A stretch of 64,000 nt of DNA from Lachnospiraceae bacterium AM48-27BH (lineage in GTDB: Bacteria; Bacillota; Clostridia; Lachnospirales; Lachnospiraceae), in contig QUFC01000001.1 in NCBI GenBank assembly GCA_003478355.1, positions 124,001 through 188,000 on the forward strand, in the 5' to 3' direction. Both the position numbers and the translations under genes were made by a program. Numbering within the stretch: the stretch's first letter is position 1; every line of letters starts with the position of its first letter. The notes below the pieces were generated by a model. It made no database searches, was not told the DNA's origin, and saw only the letters and a list, made by a program, of their open reading frames with translations. Shown one piece after another: positions 36,641 to 47,648 of the stretch.

Positions 36641-37621
36641 ATGGGTTTATTCAGCAATAACAAAAAATTATGTCCGATTTGTGGAAATCCGACACCGAGA
36701 ATCTTTTCAACGAAGGTCGAGGGAACGCCGATCTGTAAAGAGTGCGATAAGAAAGCGGATCAGCTTCCGCTTGGAACTACCGATACCATGACGCTGGATC
36801 AGTTTAAGGCTTATCTGGATTTTTATGAGGCTAACCAGCCCCTGCGCCAGCTGTTTGAAGAGACGGAACGTGTGGGATTCAATTCCTTCTCCGGAGATCT
36901 GATCTTAGACCAGGAGCATGGCTTATTCCGGCTGAAAAATGATGAAAATGCCCTGGTATTTGAGATGAAAGATCTGATCTCGTTCCAGGTATTAGAAGAT
37001 TCCCGGCCATTATTTATCAGCGAAGGTAAGAATCTCCGCACCTTTCAGAGTGATGTTCCAGAGAAAGCCAATGCCATGGCTCCGCAGATTGGCCAGTTCG
37101 TACTGATGCGCCAGCAGTTTGAGAACATGGAAAATATGGCAAGAATGTTAGAAAAGCAGGGCGGCGATCAGAAGCAGGACCGTTATGACAGTTCCAACAG
37201 ACCAGAACGTCCTTATTTTGACGTCCCGGCTCCGTTTGAGAGCTTCTTTGTGGATCTGAAACTGAACCACCCGTACTGGAGAAGTTTCCGCGGCGAGATC
37301 ACTGCGCCAAGCTTTGACCGGGATTATCCAAGTCTGGATTCCTACTTAAAGAGCTATCAGAAAAAAGCCGATAACCTTCATGCATTTGCCAGGGATTTCA
37401 TCCACATGATGAATCCGGGCGCGCAGGAAATCTATGACGGCGTAGAGACAGCCAAACCACAGGCTGCTCCACAGGTAACTCCACAGTCAGTACCACAGGC
37501 CGCTCCAGCTCAGGCATCCGATCCCATCCAGGAGATTCAGAAGTACAAACAGCTGTTTGATGCCGGGGTGATCACGGAGGCGGAGTTTACGGCGAAGAAG
37601 AAGCAGCTGATGGGAATCTAA
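36641..37621 (+). CDS. DUF4428-type zinc-ribbon protein with C-terminal SHOCT domain
   Basis: The 326-residue soluble protein starts with a CxxC...CxxC zinc ribbon (LCPICGNPTPRIFSTKVEGT, then CKEC). A central domain holds the segment FRLKNDENALVFEMKDLISF. A Pro/Gln/Ala-rich linker of about 30 residues precedes a SHOCT motif (YKQLFDAGVITEAEFTAKKKQL). SHOCT motifs are short oligomerisation or sensing modules. The function is unknown. The start at 36641 follows AAAAGGAGGG. Confidence 0.8.
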   Translation: MGLFSNNKKLCPICGNPTPRIFSTKVEGTPICKECDKKADQLPLGTTDTMTLDQFKAYLDFYEANQPLRQLFEETERVGFNSFSGDLILDQEHGLFRLKNDENALVFEMKDLISFQVLEDSRPLFISEGKNLRTFQSDVPEKANAMAPQIGQFVLMRQQFENMENMARMLEKQGGDQKQDRYDSSNRPERPYFDVPAPFESFFVDLKLNHPYWRSFRGEITAPSFDRDYPSLDSYLKSYQKKADNLHAFARDFIHMMNPGAQEIYDGVETAKPQAAPQVTPQSVPQAAPAQASDPIQEIQKYKQLFDAGVITEAEFTAKKKQLMGI

Positions 37622-37661
37622 GGTTTTGGCGGTATACGAATTAAAATATAGAAATATTGAG

Positions 37662-37701
37662 AAAGATGGAGAGGATGAAAAAACATTTTCTCCATCTTTT
37701 C
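37662..37701 (+). terminator. Intrinsic terminator before the adhesin gene
   Basis: AAAGATGGAGA pairs with TCTCCATCTTT around a 16-base loop, with T residues after it. It ends the zinc-ribbon/SHOCT transcript. Confidence 0.7.
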
Positions 37702-37737
37702 TGCAAGTTTGGCAGATTTTATGTAATGGAAGATTTC

Positions 37738-37766
37738 TTGTACCGGTTGCGGATCGGTGCTATACT
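37738..37766 (+). promoter_or_regulatory. Promoter of the adhesin gene
   Basis: TTGTAC and TATACT are separated by 17 bases, 100 bases before the adhesin start codon. Confidence 0.65.
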
Positions 37767-37865
37767 GTAGTTATAAATTGATAAAGTGTGCTCCCGGATT
37801 ATCAGAAGATACGGAAGCAAAAATTTGTTTAGACAGCAGTATAGGAAAGTGAGAGGAAAAGACGT

Positions 37866-40800
37866 ATGAGAAGAAGAAAAAGAAGAATCCTGGCAGCAGG
37901 AATGGCTGTAGTAATTACATGCAGCCAGTATGGTTCTGTGCCAAAAGCTTATGCGAACACGGGCTTTTATCAGATCAAGGAAATTAAGGATCTATCCGAT
38001 CAGGTTCAGTATCAGAAGGTTCCATATGGTACCCGTTATCAGGATCTGCAGATGCCAGACAGCATCGACGTTTTTGTTAAGCTGGGGGGGGCAGAAAGTA
38101 GATGCAGCGAAACCAGAAGAGACTGGTGAAATAGAAGAGGCCACCGAAGGGGAAGATACAGCTGAATCCATTGAAACAGAAGAATCAGAAGAAGAGTCTA
38201 CGGAAGAAAATTCAGAAGAGAAAGAGAAATCCACAGAAGAGAATTCTGAAGAGGAGACTTCTGCCTCAGAGAAAACTGATGAAAGTTTTGATCAGGAAGA
38301 GGGTGTAGACGAAACGGAGGATTTTGACAATGTGGATATGTCAGAAAATGACGCTGAGGAGGATGAGGACGGTTTCTGGAGAAAGATTAAGGTAACATGG
38401 GTCCTGGATGAGGAAGAAAGCCAGGCATCCAGTTATGATGGAAAAACTCCAGGTGTTTATCTGTTCCGAGCAAAACAGAAAAGCAGCAATTACGTGGTGG
38501 ACGAAGAGGAACTTCCTACCATCCAGATCACAGTTATGGAAAAGGGTCAGGAGACCACGGCATTGGAATTTGTACCACTGGAAGAGACAGTTGCCGAACA
38601 GTATCTTTCTATTGGCAGTAAAGAGTCTGATATCCAGCTTCCAGAGCAGTTAACAATACGTGAGACAACGGGAGAAGAGACCACAGAGCGGATTTTGACG
38701 GGAATTACATGGAAATTAGATGCAGAAAACAGCACTTATTCTGAATTTCAGGGCGGACTTGCGCTGGAAGACTATTTTGATCATTTTACGGAGGACGGAG
38801 AACCAGAGGAAACCGAAGAAAAGACCTGGGAAGCTATGAAAAGGCCAATGAGGAGTACAATGGCGCCAGCTACACCTACCTCCCGGTGATTCCAGAGAAA
38901 GAAGAAATCTCGGAAGAAACCAGTCTGCCAGAGATTCATGTGCAGGTGGGAGAAGCTGGGATTGCGGTGTATAGCAGCGGGATAACGGGCAGTGGCAAAG
39001 AGGATGATCCGTATCTTGTATATAGTAATGAAGATTGGGTAACAGTTATAACGCAGAGTCCATATAGTACTTATGGTAATTTGCGGGGATGTATTCGGCT
39101 GGAGGGAGATATTGAATTTGACAAGCTGGATGCAGATGTCCAGGCTAAGACATTAAATTTAAACGATAAAACGTTTGATGGAAATGGATATTCGATCAAG
39201 AATCTTACAAAACCATTGTTTGAAGTTGCGAATGGTACAGTAAAGAATCTGGTTTTGTCTGGTGTGTCAATTGAGGAGACAACAAATGGAAAACATGTGG
39301 GTGCAATTGCCAGAGCAGTAACAGGCACTTTGACTGTTGAGAATTGTTATGTAACAGGCAGTACGGATAGTGAAGCTTTTATCGCCAACAGAGGAAACTG
39401 TGCAGCAGGCGGATTGATTGGTCAGGTTCAGAGTGGTTCTGGTTCTGTAACTATCAAAAACTGTGTCGTTCATGCCAATGTTGAAAATACAGGAACTGTT
39501 TCGAACGGCTCCCTGGCGGGCGGGTTGGTCGGATCTGTTTCCACCAGTAACATCTTAAACATTGAAAATTGTATTGCCATGGGAAATGTTTCAACGACGA
39601 GTGGTCAAGGCGCAGGTGGATTGGTTGGCGGACAAAATAGAAGGGTTACGATTCAAAACAGCGCAGCATTGCAGAAATCAGTTTCTACAGGAAGCCGTAG
39701 TGGTTGTGTTGGCAGAATTTTTGGCTATAGTAATGATGGAACAGATTATGTAACGGGAGACCATAATTATGCTTATGCAGGTATGACAGGCGGATATAAT
39801 AGTGATGGAAAATTCCCATCGATATCAGAACATAATGTTGGAAACGCATATAAACAGGATCTCTTGACGAAAAAATTCTGGAACAATACCATTGGCTGGG
39901 CAGGAAATACAAACTGGACAATTGACGAAGAAGGTCAGCTTCCTACACTTAACACAACAAATGGCAAGGTGATATTCTCCGGCGCAGATATCCCGGAATA
40001 TCTGGAAAATACGGATCAGGTAACTGGAACCGTTACCGATGGTGCAGAAAGTGGAATTGAGGGTGCAGAACTTACTTTTAAGAAAGGCAGCAGTGAGAAA
40101 ACCGCGAGCACCCATGCGGATGGAGCTTTTCAGATTGACCTTGCCAATGGAACTTATGATGTGACGATCAAAAAGATCGGATATTTTACAAAAACAATCC
40201 AGAATGTCACGATTCCGGGAACGCTTACATTTACCTTGGAGAAAAATCCCGTGTCCATGGATCCAGATCAGATCGTGACAGGAACCTTCCAGACAACCGA
40301 TGCAGCAGACGTTACGGCAGATGGGGAACTTGCGCTTATGTATACTGGAACGGAAGGTTTGTCTGCGGATAATTTTATCCTTTCATCAGAACAGGATGGA
40401 AACGCATATGATGAAATTAAGATTGTTGCAGTGGATACTATTTCAGGAGAAGGAACGAAGTTAAAAATCCAATTTGCAAAATCACTGGATCTTGGCAATG
40501 CCAATGAAAAAACATTGTATGTCCATTATAAAGAAAGTCTGATCGGTTCTTTCACATTGATCAGGCAGGTGAATGCTGTCCAGCTTGCAAAGCCTGATGG
40601 CGTTAAATGGGATGAGACTATAAAAGGAAGAGCAGTCTGGAGCCCAGTGTCCGATGCAGCGGGATACAAAGTACAGCTTTATAAGGACGGTTCACCATTT
40701 GGAAATGAAGTGGAACTTTCATCAGGGGAAACCAGCTATAATTTTACATCCCAGATTGCAGACAGTGGAACGTACGCTTTTAAAGTCCGGGCAACTGGAG

Positions 40801-43800
40801 ATGCAACTTATGGAGACAGTCCGGAAACTTTCAGTGATGAATACCGGTTTGCGGAGCAGACCTTAGCCGATGTCAAAGCGGCGGCAGAGGCGGCGCTGCA
40901 GGCCATGTCCGTGACAAATGACACTACAGACGCTGAAATTTTGCAGGTTGTATGGAAGGTGATTACCAATAAAAAGATTCAGGCGGCTTGGTCAGAGACT
41001 GATGGTTTTAAGACAACACCAGCAAGCGATGGAATAGATCCGGGACAGTCAGGAAGTATCACCGGAACGATTGTCTTGAGCAATCAATCTAACGAGACAA
41101 AGAGAGAAATAATTACCGTTAATCTTTCGATTGCCGCAAAATATCAGCTTACCTATGAGTCTGGACGTGATGATTCACATGTAGACGCGCCAACATCGGA
41201 ACATATCCCAGAGGGAACCGTGATTACACTTCCGGACAATCCTTTTACAGTGTATGGCATGGATTTTACAGGCTGGAGCGATGGAACCACTGTCTATACC
41301 AGCGGAGCAAGCTATACGATGCCAGCGGGAAATGTCACATTGAAAGCGATATGGAATCAGGGAAAGTGGGATGGAAAAGAAGTAAAGAAACCAGAGATAG
41401 TGGATGGATATTATCAGATCAGCACAGGTGCGGAACTTGCGTACTTCCAGGGCAGTGAAAATCGTGCCATGCAGAAAGCAAAACTGATGTGTGATATTGA
41501 TCTTGGCGGACATCCATTTGTGCCGATTTCCAATCATTTAGTGGAATTGGATGGATGTGGTCATACGATCCGGGGACTGAAAACAGTTAAGAATGGCATT
41601 TATACCGGACTGTTTCGGGATATTTCATCGACTGCGACGATTCAGAACCTGACCATCGAGAATGCAGAAATTGAAAATACATCGACTGATTCTGATGCAC
41701 AGGCGGGAATTATTGTGGCAAATGTCTATGGAGATCTGACAGTGAAAAACTGTTACGTCAGCGGAACCATAACAGGAACCAACGCAGTGCGTTTTGCGGG
41801 GGGCCTGATTGGTCATGTGCACAGTGCAGGAAGTGTTAAGATTGAGTCCTGTTATGCCAATCCTCAGGTTAAGAAACTGACAGACGGTGGCTTTGCAGGC
41901 GGTCTGATCGGTTATGCCACTGGAAAAGCAGTGATTGAAAACAGCTATGCGGTGGTGGATATGGATGTTGACCATGGAACAGCTATCGGCGGGCTGGTAG
42001 GGCATGGAAACAGTGGCAGTGTGACGATCTCCAACAGTTATGCGACTGGTGAAGCCTTGACGAAAGCTTATGTGACTTCCTCTGCAGCAGGTATTTCCAA
42101 TAATGGTTCGATTTCCAACAGTGTCAGCATCTTCCCGGAGATGACATCGTTAAATCGAATTGGAGTGGCGTCAAAAGCTTCTCAGAATAACTTTTCGAAT
42201 AACTATGGTTTTGGCGGAATGGTCGCAAAGAAGGCAAATGGTACCATTTTGACACCATCTGCAGATGAGATTGGTGCAGATAAGCCATATGGTGAGGACG
42301 CAAGTGCAGAACAGCTAAAAGATCAGGCATTTTATGAGAGCCTGGGCTGGAATTTTGAGTCTGTCTGGACGATGGATCAGACTGGCGGCTATGCATTCCC
42401 GATCCTGAAAGAGCAGACCGTATATCCAACTCTGAATTTGGATCTGACAGCAGCGGTTCGCAGTATTACGTTGGATAAGACAAGTGCAACGATTTATCAG
42501 AGAGGAAATGTGCAGCTGACAGCAACGGTAGATGCGGTAAACGGCGCATCCAGGGAGATAATCTGGACAAGCAGTGATCCGGCGGTAAAGGTGAAAAATG
42601 GACTGGTAACGGCTTCGGAATCTGCAGTAGGAACCTATACGATTACGGCCACCAGTGCGGTAGATCCTTCGCAGAAAGCGGAGTGCCAGATTATGGTTGA
42701 TAATACGGAACATGCCGTTATGGTGAAGCGAATAATCAGTGATAATTCTCTGAATGCAAAAGCAAACGTGTATGCGTCTCTTGAAGATGCAATTTCTGGA
42801 GAGAATCCGATTGGTATAACGGGAGATGTAAAAGGAGCCTTTACATTTGCATGGCCAGCAGGAAAGAAAATTTATCTTGCTTTTACGGATGTGGATTCAG
42901 AAGATTTGGTAAGCAGGGTAGAAATTGCGGATGCTAATGGCTCAAAGGTAAATGTACAGTTGTGTAACATGGAGAATCCGGCGGTGTATTGCTTTACGAT
43001 GCCATGCTCAGATACTTCTGTTCAGGTTTCTTATGCGGAAAATATGAATGCATACCAGTATACCTGGTTTGTGGGACAGGAATGGAGTACCTGGGGAACT
43101 ACAGCAACCTATGAGACCACCTCATGGAGTGGAAGCCATATCGGTTCTCTGAAAGTGACAAGTATCATCAATGGCAGAAAGTTTAAGCAGTTTGATGTAA
43201 AATCAATGTCGGTCTATAAAGGCGCGCCAATTACGCCAAAAATGGTGGGCAGTAAAGCGGAACTTTCAGCAAATGGCGATTATTGCGAGGAATATGATAC
43301 CGATGGGCTTCCGGTACTTTGGGTATACTTAGATGGCCCAGGTATGGTAAGCGTGGATATTGATGTTGAGAATGACGAAAATGCAGAGTTTAACATTACG
43401 CAGAAGCCAGGAAATCGTTCTTACTATACGTTGAATATATATAAGGCGAAAGCTGGGGAGACCATAACAGCGACACTGACAGAAGAAGGTGTCAGACGTA
43501 TGCAGCAGGTACTGAATCAGAATGTGGTCTTTACCTATAGCGGCGGCTTAACTGCGGTTGTATTTCCACCGAAATTTACCGAATCCAATGGAATTTGGAC
43601 TGCATCCTTAAAAATGCCAGCGCTGGATATTGAAACCGATGTAATTTTTGGAGAAAAACAGAAGGTTGTATTAAGTGGTGACGCAAAAAAAGTTGATTAT
43701 GATGGTACTCCGAAGTCGATTCATGACCAGATTCTGGCAGAAATTAACGGAACAAACATTTCAGAACTTCTTCAGGATGATTATGAAGTGCAATATGAAG

Positions 43801-44888
43801 GTGTAGACGGAACGAGTTATTCAAGTAAGATGCCGCCGACGAATGCAGGAACGTATTCTTGTACTGTCGGTATTTCGGAGAGTAACCTAAACTATATGGC
43901 TGATCCGATCACGGTGAGATTAACCATCCGGAAATCTGTGCCGAAGACTCCGAAAGCGCCATTGGCAGCGGCACAGACAGAAAACAGTATCACTCTGAAA
44001 GCACCAGCTTCCTTTGTGGATGAGACAGCGATTTCAGAAGACTGTCAGCTGGAGTATTGCCTGGATCAGGGAGAATGGCAGGATTCACCAGTATTTGCTG
44101 GATTAATGCCTGAAACGGCGTATCATTTCTATGTGAGAGTCAAGGCTGGTACAAATAACGAGGCATCCGCAGCCAGTGAGGCAGTGATTCTTCGGACATT
44201 AGAGGCAGATAAAACCGATCCAGTGAAACCAGACCCAGTGAAACCAGACCCAGTGAAACCAGACCCGGTGAAACCAGACCCGGTGAATCCAGAACCGTCC
44301 AAACCGGAGCCAACGAAACCGGGAACATCTGATTCTGGGAATTCGCATGAGAATGACAACTCCAGCCGGGATAAGGAGAGAGATGCCTGGGTAAAAGAAG
44401 GTACTGGGTGGAAATATCGTTTGGTAAATGGTACTTATTTCTCTGGAAAGACTGTTCAGGATCCTGCAACAGGAAAATTTGTAGAACAGGTTGCATGGAA
44501 GAAGATCCGAAATGCCTGGTGGGCATTTGGCGCGGATGGATATCTTCGGACTGGCTGGGTTTATGATTACAGTGCGGGCAAATGGTATTATGTAGATGAA
44601 AACGCTGGCATGAAGACTGGCTGGTATCTGGATCCCCAGGATGATAAATGGTATTATCTGGATCAGATCACAGGAGAGATGCTGACAGACTGGCAGTGGA
44701 TTGCAGATTGGGGCTACATGTACTTGAATCCATATGCTCCGCAGCCGACATGGACCTACGATGAAGAATCAAAAAAATGGTCTTACATGGAAGGCGTAGG
44801 ACGTCCATATGGTTCCCTTTACATGGATGAGTGGACACCGGATGGTTATTATGTAAATAAGGATGGTGTCTGGGATCCAAGTAAATAA
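37866..44888 (+). CDS. Giant surface adhesin with GLUG, Ig-like and cell-wall-binding repeats (two frameshifts)
   Basis: With two frameshifts repaired this is a secreted protein of about 2,340 residues. It opens with a signal peptide (MRRRKRRILAAGMAVVITC). A Glu/Ser-rich acidic segment and Ig-like units follow (to about 38880), then GLUG motifs (AGGLVGSVSTSNILNIENC and similar, near 39400-39660 and 41790-42070). Next come a carboxypeptidase-regulatory-like domain (40010-40240), an InlB-type B repeat (41140-41360), a Big_2 Ig domain (42450-42710), an MBG-like domain and an FN3 domain. A (DPVKP)n linker and C-terminal choline-binding-type cell-wall repeats (YSAGKWYYVDENAGMKTGW) close it. The frame shifts +1 at the G8 tract (38084-38091) and -1 near 38834. 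As sequenced, only 38886-44888 reads through as one frame. Confidence 0.85.
38084..38091 (+). repeat. Eight-G homopolymer in the adhesin N-terminal region
   Basis: With eight Gs the upstream frame stops at 38129. With seven it continues into the acidic segment (LGGQKVDAAKPEE). It could be a slipped-strand phase switch or a sequencing artefact. Confidence 0.7.
44217..44291 (+). repeat. Tandem 15-bp repeat encoding (DPVKP)5-like linker
   Basis: Five near-perfect units of GATCCAGTGAAACCA type (GAC and CCG variants, the last ending in AAT) encode DPVKP four times and DPVNP. It is a Pro-rich stalk before the cell-wall-binding repeats, likely to vary in copy number among strains. Confidence 0.85.
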
Positions 44889-44925
44889 TCATTCATTCAT
44901 CCTCCTGTGAAGAAAATATCAATTG

Positions 44926-44953
44926 TTGCAATTTTTTCAAAACGTGCTACAAT
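44926..44953 (+). promoter_or_regulatory. Promoter of the antiporter operon
   Basis: TTGCAA and TACAAT are 16 bases apart, 73 bases before the antiporter start codon. Confidence 0.55.
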
Positions 44954-45025
44954 TCTACCTTGCATGTAAAAAAGTGCAATTCTCATTGATACATAAAAAT
45001 CTGATTCATAGAGGAGGAAAGAGTC

Positions 45026-46459
45026 TTGAAAAAGTTTGTTTCGCTGTTGGAAGCCATTGCCTTTTTCTTCATGGCATTTCCAATGACAGCACTGGCGGCA
45101 GACGGGGCGGCGGAGAGTATTTCTCTGGTATATTGTATTCCTTTTGCCGGACTGCTTCTTTGTGTCGCTGTGCTGCCTCTGGTAAAAGCAGAATGGTGGG
45201 AGAGCCATCAGCCTCATGCGGTGGTGTTCTGGGCTTTGCTGTTTGTGATTCCGTTTGCTATCTTTTTTGGTGTGGGGGAAGCGGCGGAGAAGGTGCTGGA
45301 ATGTATTGTGGATGATTACCTGACCTTTATCGTGCTGCTGTTTGGACTGTTCTGCGTGGCAGGTAATATCACCCTGGAAGGAGATCTGGCGGGTTCCCCA
45401 AGGATCAATGTGGGGCTTCTGTTAATCGGAACACTGCTTTCCAGCTGGGTAGGGACTACTGGCGCCAGTATGCTGATGGTGCGTCCGGTGATCAAAATGA
45501 ATGCCTGGAGAAAACACAGAAGTCACATTATGGTGTTCTTCATTTTCCTGATCTCCAACATCGGCGGTTGTCTGACTCCGATCGGTGATCCGCCATTGCT
45601 GATGGGATTTATGCGTGGAGTTCCGTTCTTTTGGAGCCTGCATCTGCTTCCTGTTTTGTTATTTAATGTGGCAGTGCTTCTGACTGTATTTTATTTTCTG
45701 GACAGAAGGGCTTATCGAAAAGACATCGCAGAGGGAAGAAAACCAGACATCAGCAAGCCTGGTACGGAAGTACATATTCTGGGGCTTCACAACCTGATCT
45801 TTCTGGTGATGATCGTAGCCGCCGTGATTTTAAGCGGTACATTGCCGGGAATGGCTGCATTCCAGGATGCCAGTGGCGCGATAAAGGGAATCACAGTATT
45901 CCGCAATGTGAGACTGACATATCCGGCGTTGATTGAAGTGGCGATCATCCTCTTAGCAGCACTGTTATCCTTTAAGACGACTCATGTTGAGATCCGCCGG
46001 AAAAACCATTTTACCTGGGGTGCGATCCAGGAAGTGGCAGTGTTATTTATCGGTATTTTCATCACCATGCAGCCAGCACTGATGATCTTAAAGGCAAAAG
46101 GCGCGGAGCTTGGCATCACTCAGCCATTTCAGATGTTCTGGGCGACTGGTTTTCTTTCCAGTTTCCTGGACAACACGCCGACTTACCTGGTATTCCTTAC
46201 CACAGCTGGTTCCCTGGGATTCACAGAAGGTATGCAGACGATTCTGGGAACGGTTCCGATCGCCATGCTGGAAGCCATTTCCTGTGGTGCGGTATTTATG
46301 GGAGCAAACACGTATATTGGAAATGCGCCAAACTTCATGGTGAAAGCCATTTCTGATGAAAACGGTATCAAGATGCCGTCATTTTTTGGATATCTGCTGT
46401 GGGCGGTTACATTTTTAGTCCCGGTCTTTATCCTGGACATGTTCGTATTCTTTTTGTAA
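45026..46459 (+). CDS. NhaD-like sodium:proton antiporter (citrate/arsenite-transporter superfamily)
   Basis: A 477-residue inner-membrane protein with about twelve hydrophobic segments. Signature pieces include LLSSWVGTTGASMLMVRPVIKMN, NIGGCLTPIGDPPLLMGFMRG and the symmetric FLDNTPTYLVFLTTAG and GAVFMGANTYIGNAPN. These match the NhaD/ion-transporter group, which exchanges Na+ for H+; another ion cannot be excluded. The start is TTG at 45026, seven bases after GAGGAGGAAA. The next gene, 16 bases on, is a cytidylate-kinase-like gene that shares the transcript. Confidence 0.85.
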   Translation: MKKFVSLLEAIAFFFMAFPMTALAADGAAESISLVYCIPFAGLLLCVAVLPLVKAEWWESHQPHAVVFWALLFVIPFAIFFGVGEAAEKVLECIVDDYLTFIVLLFGLFCVAGNITLEGDLAGSPRINVGLLLIGTLLSSWVGTTGASMLMVRPVIKMNAWRKHRSHIMVFFIFLISNIGGCLTPIGDPPLLMGFMRGVPFFWSLHLLPVLLFNVAVLLTVFYFLDRRAYRKDIAEGRKPDISKPGTEVHILGLHNLIFLVMIVAAVILSGTLPGMAAFQDASGAIKGITVFRNVRLTYPALIEVAIILLAALLSFKTTHVEIRRKNHFTWGAIQEVAVLFIGIFITMQPALMILKAKGAELGITQPFQMFWATGFLSSFLDNTPTYLVFLTTAGSLGFTEGMQTILGTVPIAMLEAISCGAVFMGANTYIGNAPNFMVKAISDENGIKMPSFFGYLLWAVTFLVPVFILDMFVFFL

Positions 46460-46474
46460 GGAGGGGAAGGAACA

Positions 46475-47488
46475 ATGGAGTATACGAAGGAATATCTCCG
46501 TGAACTGGCGGAGAGCATCTATGATCTGGACGCAGAGGTTTACGCCCAGCTTGGTTCTTCCCTGGGACGCGTGTTCAACCGTGACCGGGAAGGCTGCGTC
46601 AACGATATCATCCGTCTGATGCTGGGCAATGATTCCCATCAGCTCCGCAGTGAACTGGCGCTGATCAGCAACATGGCCCGTACGATCGAGGAAAAAGAGG
46701 TCAGATCTATGATCATGACCGAATACAATCGTATTTTAATGGAAGTGATCGCTCTTCCGGACAGCTTCGCCAGCAGCGATGTACTGGATGAGAAGATCGC
46801 GGATTTAAATACCCTGCAGTTCAAGACCCGCTTTGGTAATGACCATCATCGGATCATCTGCATCAGCCGTACTTATGGAAGCGGCGGCAATGAGATTGGT
46901 TTCATGCTGGCAGATAAGTTAAAGATCAATTATTATGACGCGGAGATCTTTTCTGCCGTGTTAAAACGTCTTCAGGCAGATCAGGATGAGCAGATCAGGG
47001 ACAATGCGGCATATCCTGCGGATAAAGCCAACCAGGAGGTCGCATTTGCAGCACCGAGAAGAATGACCTTAAAAGAACGGATAAGGGAGTTCAGCCGCTA
47101 TCATGGTCTGTCCAAGAGGGACGCAGTGTTTTTTAACCAGAGCGATCTGATCTGCGATATGGCAAAAAAAGAGGATTTTATCGTGATGGGGCGCTGCGCC
47201 GATGTGATCCTGACCAACAATCACATCCCACACATCAGTATTTTTATCACCGCCCCCTTTGAACGCCGTGTGCAGCACATCATGGAATTGCATAAAGATT
47301 ACAATGAAAAGAAAGCCAAAAAGATGTTGAAGCAGTTAGACCGCCAGCATCAGGATTATTATAACTTTTATACCGGACGCAGATGGGGCAATGCGGATAA
47401 TTATGATCTATGTATGAACAGTGCCGCTTATGGCATTACCGGATCCGTGGATCTTATTTTGCGGATGCTCACAAGAGCAGAAGAATAG
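46475..47488 (+). CDS. Cytidylate kinase-like family protein with N-terminal extension
   Basis: The 337-residue product has a P-loop NMP-kinase domain from about residue 125: ICISRTYGSGGNEIGFMLAD, FIVMGRCADVIL and HISIFITAPFERRVQHIMEL. This is the cytidylate-kinase-like (PF13189-type) family, whose substrate is unknown. The first ~120 residues form a separate helical domain (MEYTKEYLRELAESIYDLDAEVYAQLGSS...). It shares a transcript with the antiporter and is closed by a terminator. Confidence 0.85.
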   Translation: MEYTKEYLRELAESIYDLDAEVYAQLGSSLGRVFNRDREGCVNDIIRLMLGNDSHQLRSELALISNMARTIEEKEVRSMIMTEYNRILMEVIALPDSFASSDVLDEKIADLNTLQFKTRFGNDHHRIICISRTYGSGGNEIGFMLADKLKINYYDAEIFSAVLKRLQADQDEQIRDNAAYPADKANQEVAFAAPRRMTLKERIREFSRYHGLSKRDAVFFNQSDLICDMAKKEDFIVMGRCADVILTNNHIPHISIFITAPFERRVQHIMELHKDYNEKKAKKMLKQLDRQHQDYYNFYTGRRWGNADNYDLCMNSAAYGITGSVDLILRMLTRAEE

Positions 47489-47494
47489 GTTATG

Positions 47495-47528
47495 GAAAGG
47501 TCGTCAGATTTTTGTCTGGCGGCCTTTT
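47495..47528 (+). terminator. Intrinsic terminator after the kinase-like gene
   Basis: AAAGG-CG-CAGA pairs with TCTG-CG-CCTTT around TTTTTG, with a T run. Confidence 0.75.
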
Positions 47529-47569
47529 TAAGATTACCTGAACATTTCTTTAATATTGGAGAAAACCTA

Positions 47570-47620
47570 TTTACAAAATTACATCGTGTGATAATCTTGA
47601 CAACGTATTCAGAGAATACG
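47570..47620 (+). promoter_or_regulatory. Weak promoter and a perfect palindrome before the lipoprotein
   Basis: TTTACA and TAATCT are 16 bases apart. They are followed by CGTATTC-AGA-GAATACG (47604-47620), a perfect 7-bp inverted repeat close to the likely start site, a candidate operator. Confidence 0.45.
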
Positions 47621-47648
47621 GATCATCTAAGAAAGAAGGATATTGATC

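Noticed and set aside
44129..44359. Minus-strand frame with repeated Gly-Phe-Thr-Gly-Ser units
   Set aside because: It is only the reverse reading of the adhesin's 15-bp Pro-rich repeat.
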